Translations under genes and position numbers: made by a program | In this document: positions 8,029 to 15,701 of the stretch, in pieces | Numbering within the stretch: position 1 is the first letter of the stretch | How the letters are laid out: every line of letters starts with the position of its first letter | Assembly (NCBI GenBank): GCA_943912835.1 | Contig: CALTVJ010000025.1 | Span: 1-23,313 of the forward strand | DNA: 23,313 nucleotides | Direction: 5' to 3' | Origin: an uncultured Porphyromonas sp. | Lineage (GTDB): Bacteria > Bacteroidota > Bacteroidia > Bacteroidales > Porphyromonadaceae | The notes under the pieces: generated by a model | Seen by the model: only the letters and a program-made list of their open reading frames with translations | Told to the model about the DNA's origin: nothing | The model's database searches: none

Positions 8029-8056
8029 AGAACCACCCAAAGCCTCTACAATAAAA

Positions 8057-8108
8057 CTCCCCGAATACCTATAGTCAGCATTAACATGACTCTTAGGTAT
8101 TCGGGGAG
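8057..8108 (-). terminator. Terminator shared by the convergent units
   Basis: A perfect 15-bp stem (8057-8071 with 8094-8108) carries a further 5-bp inner stem (8073-8077 with 8087-8091). The minus strand continues with TTTTATTG, so it best serves the dxr-peptidase-small-gene unit. The plus side lacks a T-tract, but the hairpin may also stop transcripts of the membrane-protein gene. Confidence 0.85.
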
Positions 8109-8182
8109 ATCTATTAATAAGTGTAGCAGCTAAACAGCCATATAGTCCCAACAACTACATTGTCTTAGACTCATAAACCCTC

Positions 8183-8356
8183 CTAACACATACCGAAGCG
8201 TTCTTCGAACGAAAGAATCTCGACTTCGCTGTCGGCAGAAATCAAACCCCTTCTTAACAACTCCTTTATAGCTGCCTCTGTCGTTGCTTCGGCTAGGCTA
8301 AGCGTGCGTGTATTGATTATATCACCTACTCGGTAGGTTACATCATACTGTGTCAT
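8183..8356 (-). CDS. Small conserved-looking protein of unknown function (57 aa)
   Basis: A 57-codon reading frame: ATG at 8354-8356, TAG at 8183-8185. It starts 8 bp after the stop of the M3 peptidase gene on the same strand and ends before a strong terminator, so it sits as the last gene of the dxr unit. The product starts MTQYDVTYRVGDIINTRTLS and continues with an amphipathic, Ala/Glu-rich helix (about 22-37, ending ELLRRG) and a final strand SEVEILSFEE. This suggests a compact beta-beta-alpha-beta fold. It has a balanced amino-acid composition with several acidic residues, unlike a random frame. I recognise no family and assign no function. A competing ATG 8 bases upstream is out of frame and stops after six codons. 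Confidence 0.65.
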   Translation of the reverse strand: MTQYDVTYRVGDIINTRTLSLAEATTEAAIKELLRRGLISADSEVEILSFEERFGMC

Positions 8357-8364
8357 AATTCATT

Positions 8365-10440
8365 TTATTTAGTTTCTTTGGACTCCTCCGCTCCTAAAAT
8401 ACCATCACGGCGTAGCAGGGCTTCTATATTGGGTTCTTGCCCACGGAAAGCCACATAGAGCTCCATCGGCTCTCTTTTGTCTCCTTGAGAAAGAATATTA
8501 TCCCTAAACGACTGTGCAACCTCACGACTGAAAATGCCTTTCTCTTTGAATAAAGCAAAAGCATCTGCATCCAATACCTCCGCCCACTTGTAACCATAAT
8601 AACCAGCCGAATAGCCCCCAGAGAAGATATGTCCAAAAGAGCAACTCATAATTGCCCCTTGTGGTGCTGGAGGCATCGTAAGCGCCTTACTCCAAGCCTG
8701 ATGTTCGTAGTCTTGAATCGACAAATCCTCTGCCACGGGCTGACTAATCCCATGCCAAGCCATATCTAGGTAGCCAAAGCTCAACTGACGAAGACACGCC
8801 GTAGCCGTCAAGAAATGTTTCGCACGCTTAGAGCGATCAAGCAATTCTGTCGGAATAGCCTCGCCAGTCTCATAATGTTTGGCAAAGCTCGTTACCCAAG
8901 TACGCTGTCCTAACCAATTCTCCATAATCTGGCTAGGCAACTCAACGAAATCTCTTGCCACACCTGTACCACTCAAAGACGAAAAGCGCACCTTACTGAA
9001 CATTCCATGCAAGGCGTGACCAAACTCATGCAGGAAGGTATGCACTTCTCCTGCCGTCAAGAGTGCTGGCTTACCCGAGGTTGGGGGAGAGAAATTCATC
9101 ACTAAGACAATATGCGGTCTGTGGTCTGAGCCATCAGCTTCGTGATATTGCTCTTGGAAGTTGTTCATCCAGGCACCACTGCGCTTCCCCTCACGAGGGA
9201 AGAAATCGGTGTACAATAAGCCTAAATACGAGCCGTCGGTATCAAGGACTTCAAACACTTGTACGTCCTCATGATATACGGGGATATCCTGACGCTTAAC
9301 AAAACTAATACCATATAGCGTATTAGCTAAGCCAAAGACAGCCCCGATAACATTATCCAACTCGAAATAAGGGCGAAACATCTCGTCATCAAGCTCAAAA
9401 TGCTGTTGCTTGTATTGCTCTGCCCAATAGCTCCAATCCCAAGCTTGTAGCTCACCTTCATGTCCAGAAGCCAAGGCAAAGTCTGTTATCTGCTTAAGCT
9501 CTCGCTCGGCAGTCGGTTTATAGGCCTCCAACAAGTCGTCCAACAATTTATAAACCGCCTGAGGTGTTTTCGCCATACGCTTATGCAAGACGTAGTCTGC
9601 AAAGGTATTGTATCCAAGCATTTGGGCTTCCTCTAAGCGACCATTGACGATTTGGCGTATGAGTGCTTGATTGTCAAACTCATCCCCCTTAGCGCCAACA
9701 CTCATTTTAGCTCGGTACATCTGTTCACGCAGAGACGAGAGACGACAGTGCTGCATAAAAGGGAAATAGCTCGGAGCTGTTAAGTCAAAAAGCCAGCCTC
9801 CTTCGTAGCCCTCGCGCAGTGCTTGCTCACGAGAAAGAGTCAGAAGGCTCTCTGGAAGCCCCTCAACCTCTTCACTCTTGCTGATATGCAAACGAAAGCG
9901 TTTCTGGTCTTTGAGGTTATTCTGTCCATAGCGCAGGGTCGCTTGACTAAGCTCTTGACTAAGCTCTTCTAGTCTTTTCTTCTTATCATCGGGGAGATTG
10001 GCTCCATTCTCTGCGAAGCCTTCGTAGCAGTTTTTGAGCAAACGATGCTCTTCCTCATCTAAGCCCAACGACTCTCTTGCGTCATATACACTTTTGATGC
10101 GCTCAAACAATTCTTTTGAGAGTAAAACATAGGTCGATAGAGCCGATAGTTCTGGCACAATTTCCTCCGAAATAGCCATCAACTCATCAGTACTATGGGC
10201 ATGCAAGAGGTTGTAAAACACGCCACAGACGAGCTCCATCTTAGAGCCTGCACGCTCAAGTGCTATAATCGTATTCTCAAATGTCGGAGCTTCGGGATTA
10301 TGGATAATCGCATCAATCTCCTCTTTTTTCTCTTTGAGGGCTTCTGCAAAAGCCTCTCTGTAATGTTCCTCTTTGATTAAGTCAAAGGGATAAGCTCCAT
10401 AAGGGGTTGCATAGGGAGCAAATATAGGGTTTGTTGTCAT
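8365..10440 (-). CDS. M3-family zinc metallopeptidase (peptidyl-dipeptidase Dcp / oligopeptidase A type)
   Basis: 691 residues from the ATG at 10440, the usual size of Dcp/OpdA proteins. The catalytic HEFGH lies at residues 471-475, with third zinc ligand E500 (29 residues after the first His, in FVELPSQIMEN). C-terminal substrate-binding motifs such as HIFSGGYSAGYYGYKWAEVLDADAF (Gly-x-Tyr-x-x-x-Tyr region) are present. The enzyme cleaves short peptides in the cytoplasm, releasing dipeptides or trimming oligopeptides. No signal peptide is seen. The frame stays open back to 10545, but that start would overlap dxr by about 100 bp and add a 35-residue basic extension unlike the family. Starting at MTTNPIFAPY leaves 4 bp after the dxr stop and matches the family's N-terminus. 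Dcp and OpdA cannot be separated firmly by eye. Confidence 0.92.
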   Translation of the reverse strand: MTTNPIFAPYATPYGAYPFDLIKEEHYREAFAEALKEKKEEIDAIIHNPEAPTFENTIIALERAGSKMELVCGVFYNLLHAHSTDELMAISEEIVPELSALSTYVLLSKELFERIKSVYDARESLGLDEEEHRLLKNCYEGFAENGANLPDDKKKRLEELSQELSQATLRYGQNNLKDQKRFRLHISKSEEVEGLPESLLTLSREQALREGYEGGWLFDLTAPSYFPFMQHCRLSSLREQMYRAKMSVGAKGDEFDNQALIRQIVNGRLEEAQMLGYNTFADYVLHKRMAKTPQAVYKLLDDLLEAYKPTAERELKQITDFALASGHEGELQAWDWSYWAEQYKQQHFELDDEMFRPYFELDNVIGAVFGLANTLYGISFVKRQDIPVYHEDVQVFEVLDTDGSYLGLLYTDFFPREGKRSGAWMNNFQEQYHEADGSDHRPHIVLVMNFSPPTSGKPALLTAGEVHTFLHEFGHALHGMFSKVRFSSLSGTGVARDFVELPSQIMENWLGQRTWVTSFAKHYETGEAIPTELLDRSKRAKHFLTATACLRQLSFGYLDMAWHGISQPVAEDLSIQDYEHQAWSKALTMPPAPQGAIMSCSFGHIFSGGYSAGYYGYKWAEVLDADAFALFKEKGIFSREVAQSFRDNILSQGDKREPMELYVAFRGQEPNIEALLRRDGILGAEESKETK

Positions 10441-10444
10441 AAAT

Positions 10445-11593
10445 CTAATACTCTTGTGCTTTCTGACGAGCCTCAGCATCGCAATCCGATATAGACTCCA
10501 ACGAGAGAGACTCTGTATATTCAAAGCTTTGAAGCACTTGCTCAATCATGCGTGGCATCTCTACGAATGCCATATCTCCTGCGAGGAATCGAGCTACGGC
10601 GACTTCATTAGCGGCATTGAGGACTGTTGGAGCAAGTCCTCCGAGCTCCACAGCGCGATAAGCCAAACCCAAATTGGGGAAACGACTTACATCTGGAGCT
10701 TCAAAACTAAATCCTTGACTCAAAAAGTCGTAACGTGGGTAGTCGTTGGCAACACGCTTCGTTAGCCCCATAGCATAACCTATAGGCAAACGCATATCGG
10801 CTTGTCCCAACTGAGCCTTCACTACACCATCACGAAACTGCACCATCGAGTGAATGATACTCTGCGGATGCACCAATACCTGAATATCTTTGGGCTCGCA
10901 ATCAAAGAGCCAACGCGCCTCAATCATCTCGAAACCTTTATTCATGAGCGAAGCCGAATCGATGGTTACCTTAGCACCCATAGACCAATTGGGGTGTTTG
11001 AGGGCTTCTTGTGGGGTAACAGACTTCAAACGCTCTCTGTCAAACGTGCGAAAGGGACCTCCCGAAGCTGTAAGAATCAACTTCTCAAAAGGCTCTTGCT
11101 CACCCAATAAACACTGATATATCGCAGAATGCTCACTATCCACAGGGATAATATCTATACCATAACGTTTCGCCATAGGCATAATAAGCTCTCCAGCGAC
11201 AACCAAAGTTTCTTTGTTGGCTAGTGCGATGGTCTTACGTCCCTCAATAGCTGCAATCGTTGGTCGCAAGCCTGCATAACCGACCATAGCCGTCAAGACT
11301 ACATCTATCTCTGGCTCCATCACCACCTCCTCTAAGGCATAAGCCCCTGCCATCACCTCAACATCTGTACCTTGCAAAGCCTCACGCACATCTGTATAAT
11401 AGGCTTCCTCTGCAATCACGACATAGCGAGGCCGAAACGCCAATGCTTGCTCTATTAAGAGCTTATAGTTCCTACCAGCCGTCAAGGCATAGGCACGAAA
11501 GGTTTCAGGATTATCACGAATAATATCTAAGGCTTGCGTCCCGATAGAACCCGTTGAGCCAAGAATACATATATTTCTTTGTTTCTCGTTCAT
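10445..11593 (-). CDS. dxr: 1-deoxy-D-xylulose 5-phosphate reductoisomerase
   Basis: 382 residues. It converts DXP to MEP with NADPH, the second step of the MEP isoprenoid pathway, in the cytoplasm. The Rossmann motif GSTGSIG is at 12-18; NKETLV at 126-131; metal ligands D152 and E154 in VDSEHSAIYQ and E222 in MNKGFEMIEA; the substrate-loop segments TASGGPF (175-181) and HPNWSMG (200-206) are all intact. LNAANEVAV near the C-terminus is also typical. It has its own promoter 30 bp upstream and is first in a unit with the M3 peptidase (4-bp gap) and the 57-aa gene. In many Bacteroidetes an rseP-type protease follows dxr; it does not here. Confidence 0.98.
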   Translation of the reverse strand: MNEKQRNICILGSTGSIGTQALDIIRDNPETFRAYALTAGRNYKLLIEQALAFRPRYVVIAEEAYYTDVREALQGTDVEVMAGAYALEEVVMEPEIDVVLTAMVGYAGLRPTIAAIEGRKTIALANKETLVVAGELIMPMAKRYGIDIIPVDSEHSAIYQCLLGEQEPFEKLILTASGGPFRTFDRERLKSVTPQEALKHPNWSMGAKVTIDSASLMNKGFEMIEARWLFDCEPKDIQVLVHPQSIIHSMVQFRDGVVKAQLGQADMRLPIGYAMGLTKRVANDYPRYDFLSQGFSFEAPDVSRFPNLGLAYRAVELGGLAPTVLNAANEVAVARFLAGDMAFVEMPRMIEQVLQSFEYTESLSLESISDCDAEARQKAQEY

Positions 11594-11622
11594 GCTTTAT
11601 TTATCAAAGTCTTTATCTTATA

Positions 11623-11653
11623 CAAAGATACAAACTTAGCTTTGGAGAGCTAA
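11623..11653 (-). promoter_or_regulatory. Promoter of the dxr unit
   Basis: Minus-strand TTAG (plus 11650-11653), 19 bp, then TATCTTTG (plus 11623-11630). The -7 box matches TAnnTTTG exactly and the -33 is one base off TTTG. The dxr ATG lies 29 bp downstream of the -7 box. Confidence 0.6.
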
Positions 11654-11676
11654 GCGACTAACATCAGCAAAAGCAC

Positions 11677-11715
11677 AAAAGGTCAGCCTGAATAGTTCCT
11701 TCTGGCTGACCTTTT
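11677..11715 (-). terminator. Intrinsic terminator after the MACPF gene
   Basis: A 12-bp stem (11677-11688 with 11704-11715) continues inward with three more pairs after a mismatch. The minus strand goes on with a short T-run (TTTT, then GTGCTTTTG). It sits 61 bp past the MACPF stop and upstream of the dxr promoter, so MACPF and dxr are separate units. Confidence 0.8.
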
Positions 11716-11776
11716 TAGGATAATAATCGATACTGATGTCGTCTTGACATCTATAATCTGAGATTTCTACTTTTAC

Positions 11777-13237
11777 TCATATAGAGGAACTAGGGGAGAA
11801 AAGAGTTTTATCCCAGGCATAACGATTGTGGTTAGATTGACTAACAAAGATCGGATTAAGAACCCAATACCTCAACCCTTCTATATCCTCATCTATACTT
11901 CTTAATTTAAAATCTCTACACAAGTACTTGTTACTCGTAAAGCCTTGGAAAGTCCAAAGACCATTCTCATCTAGTCTTGGTTTCCAATAACCAGAACGAT
12001 TTCCTTGACCTAAGAGTTTCAGCTCAGAAAAAGGCTTAAAATAAGAATCACCGTAAGCTACAAGAATATCAGTCGGAGCTACATAATCCGAGAGTTCTAC
12101 AGACAAATGCTCGCCTTCAAATAGAATAGGTTTATATGTCTCAGGAGTAGACAACACATAAGTAAAACGAACATTAGGGTGTGCCGTATGTTGTATTCCA
12201 CAGATATACTTTAATTTCAGATTGTTATTTTCAATAATCTCTGGAATGGGGATCATCCCATCTCGACTAAATGGCATAGACAAAAAAGTATTAACCTCCT
12301 TTTTAAGATTCTTTAGCCATTCATTTCGGTCTATTATATAGACTGACGGCGTATCAAATAAGCCTGTTCCATCAACAATATCCAAAGTAGGGACATATTC
12401 ACTCCCAGCTTGACTATACTCTACACGGAGAGAAGATTTATTCCTTTTTGCTTTGTCTGATAGTGTTCCATTGATAGATACCCCAAAAACAGATGATGTT
12501 AGATCAAATGTTTCTTCTCTGCTAAACACATTAGATAAAGAGGATAAGACTAAGTTTGAATAAGCCCCAGTATAATATCTAGTCACAAGATGCGTTCCAT
12601 AAAGACTCACTAAGTCTTTCGCTGACTTTCTTTTAAGTTCACGAACAAACTCAGCACTTAAGAATTTAGCATAATCTTTGTCCGAAGAAGCAGAATAATA
12701 GATTTCCTTATCAACCCTATAAGCATAAGCCTTATAAGAATATGTCTTAATATCTTTATTTGATGATGTATTCTTATATCTAAATCGCAAGGAAACAATG
12801 TTATGAAAGGGAAGATTGATATCAATACTATCCTGAAAATAACTAGTCGATATATCCTCAATATCTAACATCTTGGGAGGCATCTCTCGCTCATCAACCT
12901 CAATCTCAATAGGTTCTAAGGAGATTAACTTCTGCTGCCCCCAAGGAAGCCAACCAGAACCAGAAAGCAGGCGTTCAGCATCAAGGATAGGTCGACAAAA
13001 ACCTAATTCATCATTAAAACGATATTTCACAAAATTAAATCCCCTCCCGAGCAACCTATGCTGTGAATCACTTAAAGATAATGAACGAACTTCGCTAGAG
13101 TATTTCGCAAAGCCCTCTACACCCTCACCTCTTTCTATAAGAAGCGAGGGTTGTGGTTCTTTGGGACGGCACGACCAAAGTAAGCAAGGAGCCAACATAG
13201 CCAATAGATGTGTTGTTGCCTTCATAAAATCACTCAT
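11777..13237 (-). CDS. MACPF-domain lipoprotein (candidate secreted pore-forming / antimicrobial protein)
   Basis: 486 residues. The N-terminus is a lipoprotein signal: hydrophobic stretch about 11-22 with lipobox LLWSC, giving lipidated C23. An alternative ATG at 13225 (MKATTH...) would give a more typical signal peptide of 18 residues. The MACPF signature YGTHLVTRYYTGA is at 213-225, with an upstream LGRGFNFVKYRFND (63-76) like the start of bacterial MACPF domains. The domain spans roughly 60-345. A C-terminal domain (about 355-486), rich in aromatics and Gly, may be for targeting. MACPF proteins oligomerise into membrane pores. In Bacteroidales they include the BSAP antimicrobial proteins that kill related strains, so that role is plausible but inferred. 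The gene stands alone, with its own -7 box and terminator, and is clearly more AT-rich than dxr and fabH beside it, hinting at acquisition. No immunity or receptor gene adjoins it. Confidence 0.85.
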   Translation of the reverse strand: MSDFMKATTHLLAMLAPCLLWSCRPKEPQPSLLIERGEGVEGFAKYSSEVRSLSLSDSQHRLLGRGFNFVKYRFNDELGFCRPILDAERLLSGSGWLPWGQQKLISLEPIEIEVDEREMPPKMLDIEDISTSYFQDSIDINLPFHNIVSLRFRYKNTSSNKDIKTYSYKAYAYRVDKEIYYSASSDKDYAKFLSAEFVRELKRKSAKDLVSLYGTHLVTRYYTGAYSNLVLSSLSNVFSREETFDLTSSVFGVSINGTLSDKAKRNKSSLRVEYSQAGSEYVPTLDIVDGTGLFDTPSVYIIDRNEWLKNLKKEVNTFLSMPFSRDGMIPIPEIIENNNLKLKYICGIQHTAHPNVRFTYVLSTPETYKPILFEGEHLSVELSDYVAPTDILVAYGDSYFKPFSELKLLGQGNRSGYWKPRLDENGLWTFQGFTSNKYLCRDFKLRSIDEDIEGLRYWVLNPIFVSQSNHNRYAWDKTLFSPSSSI

Positions 13238-13271
13238 CTAACACTAGGGATAATTAAATATACACACAAAG

Positions 13272-13279
13272 CAAATATA
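13272..13279 (-). promoter_or_regulatory. -7 box of the MACPF gene
   Basis: Minus-strand TATATTTG matches TAnnTTTG, 34 bp before the annotated ATG. No TTTG is visible at the expected -33 distance; the region is a general A/T stretch, so the call is tentative. Confidence 0.35.
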
Positions 13280-13496
13280 CAAAATAAAATATATTTCCTA
13301 TTCACAAAACATAGGAGGAGCAACAACTCTCATTTTTGCCTACCGAGACGATGAAGGTTAAGCTACCGAGACAAACAATGTCGTCTAAGTAGCTCGACTC
13401 GCCTCTATTCACTTAGCTCATTTCAGGCTCTTCAACCACCCCTTTTCTAGATACAAGTCAAGAGAAGATTCTCTGGAGGGTAAGGGCTTTTTTTAG

Positions 13497-13504
13497 TACC
13501 TTTG
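13497..13504 (+). promoter_or_regulatory. -7 box of the fabH-era-der-amidase unit
   Basis: TACCTTTG, 30 bp before the fabH ATG. A weak -33 candidate (CTGG around 13473-13476) is at the right distance but is not TTTG. It is preceded by a T-run at 13488-13494. Confidence 0.5.
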
Positions 13505-13534
13505 TTGTATCAATAACCAATTTAAGAAAGCTAA

Positions 13535-14533
13535 ATGAGCAAGATTAATGCTACTATCACCGCAGTAGGCGGATATCTTCCCGAAGACAAACTAACGAAT
13601 GCTGACCTCGAGAAACTCGTAGATACCAATGACGAATGGATCATGACACGCGTCGGCATCAAAGAGCGTCGTATCCTCAAAGACCCTAATCTTGGGTCTT
13701 CTTTCATGGGGATTAAGGCCGTAGAGAACCTATTGGAGCGCAACCAGATTGACCCCAAAACCATTGATGGCGTCATCGTCTCAACCAATACGCCCGACTA
13801 CCATTTCCCGACAACGGCATCTATCATAGCGCACGAGACAGGGTGCGAAAATGCTTTCACTTTCGACCTCATATCAGCTTGTCCAGGTTGGATATATGCC
13901 CTCGAAACAGGTGCCAACTATATTCGTTCGGGGCGTTACCAACGTCTACTCATTGTAGCTACCGAAAAAATGTCTTCGGCAGTAGACTACACCGATAGAG
14001 CGACGTGCGTCCTCTTCGGCGATGGTGCTGCCTGCGTCCTTTTGGAGCCCACGACAGAAGACTATGGTGTGCTTGATGCCCACTTCCAAACCAATGGAGT
14101 CGGACGCAATAACCTTATCATGAAGGCTGGTGGCTCAGCTCGTCCTGCAAGCGAAGAGACGGTTGCCAATAGAGAGCACTATGTGTATCAGGAGGGAGCA
14201 GCAGTATTCAAATACGCTGTAACAGGTATGGCAAACACTTGCCGTACTGTCATGGAGCGCAACAACCTACAATACGAAGACATCAACTGGATTGTACCAC
14301 ACCAAGCGAACCTACGCATCATCGATGCCGTAGCAAGAGAGATGAAAGCCCCCAAAGAGCATGTAATGATTAACATTGAGGATCATGGCAATACGAGCAG
14401 TGCCACAATCCCCATACTTCTTTGGGAACGAGAGAAAGAACTCAAAAAGGGCGATAATCTCATTCTTACCAGCTTCGGAGCAGGCTTTACTTGGGGGTCT
14501 ATCTACCTGAAATGGGGGTACGACTCAAAATAA
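13535..14533 (+). CDS. fabH: Beta-ketoacyl-ACP synthase III
   Basis: 332 residues. It condenses acetyl- or branched acyl-CoA with malonyl-ACP to start type II fatty-acid synthesis. The catalytic triad is intact: C116 (in DLISACPGW), H256 (in PHQAN) and N286 (in GNTSSA). Other family features are DEWIMTRVGI (33-42), FGDGAACVLL (161-170) and GAGFTWGS near the end. The residues after the nucleophile are PGW, not the more usual SGF/AGF, which could bear on primer choice. Starts ATG with AAGAAAG upstream. It heads a plus-strand unit with era (101 bp), der and the amidase. Elsewhere fabH follows yceD-rpmF; here those genes are remote. Confidence 0.97.
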   Translation: MSKINATITAVGGYLPEDKLTNADLEKLVDTNDEWIMTRVGIKERRILKDPNLGSSFMGIKAVENLLERNQIDPKTIDGVIVSTNTPDYHFPTTASIIAHETGCENAFTFDLISACPGWIYALETGANYIRSGRYQRLLIVATEKMSSAVDYTDRATCVLFGDGAACVLLEPTTEDYGVLDAHFQTNGVGRNNLIMKAGGSARPASEETVANREHYVYQEGAAVFKYAVTGMANTCRTVMERNNLQYEDINWIVPHQANLRIIDAVAREMKAPKEHVMINIEDHGNTSSATIPILLWEREKELKKGDNLILTSFGAGFTWGSIYLKWGYDSK

Positions 14534-14634
14534 TAGCTTATCCACAATTTACTAGCCCGTGTCAGTTGCGCTGAATAATCGATTCATAGCACAACTGGCA
14601 TCCGCTTTATTAAACCTAAGAGGATTAAAGAGAC

Positions 14635-15525
14635 ATGACACAAGAGCATCGCTCAGGATTTGTAAATATCGTTGGGAACCCCAACGTAGGGAAAAGTACA
14701 CTCATGAACCTACTCGTAGGCGAACGTGTATCTATCATCACCAGCAAAGCCCAAACGACTAGACACCGCATCATGGGGATTGTCAATACCCCAGAGATGC
14801 AAATCGTTTATAGCGACACCCCAGGTGTATTGCGCCCAAACTATAAGCTACAACAGAGTATGCTGGATTTCAGCCACAGTGCTTTGGGCGATGCCGATGT
14901 CTTACTCTATGTCACAGACACCGTCGAAACCGCAGAAAAGAACGAAGCCTTCCTAGACAAAGTCCGTGCTGTCTCTTGTCCCCTCATTTTGGTTATCAAC
15001 AAGCTAGACCTAAGTAACCAAGCGAAAGTTGAGGAACTCGTCAGTTATTGGCACAAAGAGCTCCCCCAAGCCGAGATCATACCTATCTCTGCGCTCAATC
15101 GCTTCAATATAGAGCCTCTCAAAAAGCGTATAGAGAGCCTTATCCCTCCCTCTCCACCCTATTTCGACAAAGATGCACTGACGGATAAACCTGCTCGCTT
15201 CTTTGTTACTGAGATTATACGAGAGAAGATACTGCTCTACTACCAAAAGGAAATCCCCTACGCCACAGAGGTGGTCGTGGAGGAGTTTAAGGAGCAAGAT
15301 GGACGCATACACATACGCGCTATCATTGTCGTAGAGCGTGAGGGGCAAAAGGGCATCATCATCGGGCCCAAAGGGATTGTCCTAAAAAAGGTGGGAACTT
15401 CGGCACGCAAAGACATTGAGCGATTCTTTGAGAAAAAAGTCTTTTTGGAGCTCTTTGTCAAAGTCGAGAGCGATTGGCGCAATCGAGATAATATGCTGAG
15501 GCGTTATGGCTATCAGCTAGATTAA
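14635..15525 (+). CDS. era: GTPase Era
   Basis: 296 residues. Era binds the 3' end of 16S rRNA and assists 30S subunit maturation. The G domain has GNPNVGKS (14-21), TTRH switch I (41-44), DTPG (61-64) and NKLD (122-125). The C-terminal KH domain has the GxxG loop GPKG at 244-247 within GIIIGPKGIVLKKVG. All key residues are present. A purine-rich AGAGGATTAAAGAGAC precedes the ATG. It shares the unit with fabH and der, the usual Bacteroidales order. Confidence 0.98.
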   Translation: MTQEHRSGFVNIVGNPNVGKSTLMNLLVGERVSIITSKAQTTRHRIMGIVNTPEMQIVYSDTPGVLRPNYKLQQSMLDFSHSALGDADVLLYVTDTVETAEKNEAFLDKVRAVSCPLILVINKLDLSNQAKVEELVSYWHKELPQAEIIPISALNRFNIEPLKKRIESLIPPSPPYFDKDALTDKPARFFVTEIIREKILLYYQKEIPYATEVVVEEFKEQDGRIHIRAIIVVEREGQKGIIIGPKGIVLKKVGTSARKDIERFFEKKVFLELFVKVESDWRNRDNMLRRYGYQLD

Positions 15526-15536
15526 ACACATTCCAT

Positions 15537-15631
15537 GAGACTATTGCACAATACAGCACTCGCTTCGGTGCGCAGCGCACAGCCAACTCGGCTTACGCTA
15601 TACCTGCGACGACCACACTCTGCAAAGTCTC
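15537..15631. repeat. Inverted-repeat element between era and der
   Basis: GAGACTATTGCA (15537-15548) is the reverse complement of TGCAAAGTCTC (15621-15631) apart from one bulged A, giving 11 paired positions bounding a 95-bp segment. Inside is a small palindrome GTGCGCAGCGCAC. The termini look like the ends of a miniature transposable element or an insertion-sequence remnant, but no target duplication is clear. A related left end, GAGACTATTG, occurs at 23296-23305. The era-der gap is 176 bp. Confidence 0.5.
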
Positions 15632-15701
15632 TCAAAACAATAAGCACAACTTACTATTTTGGAGACCATCAAACGGCCTCCTTGTCACTAACGAGAAATT
15701 T

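Larger units (their letters stand above)
13238..13534. other. Divergent intergenic region between the MACPF gene and fabH
   Basis: About 297 bp with no gene. It contains a -7 box for MACPF (13272-13279), a -7 box for fabH (13497-13504), and a 10-base direct repeat CTACCGAGAC at 13340-13349 and 13363-13372 (23-bp period). An AGGAGGAG stretch at 13313-13320 resembles a ribosome site, but no start codon follows it. Confidence 0.6.

Noticed and set aside
12873..13241. A 122-codon plus-strand frame opposite the 5' part of the MACPF gene
   Set aside because: The opposite strand carries the lipoprotein signal and the start of the MACPF domain; the plus-strand product has no features.
13238..13534. 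The strand switch between the MACPF gene and fabH considered as a replication origin
   Set aside because: No DnaA-box cluster, no AT-rich unwinding repeats and no origin-linked genes are visible.
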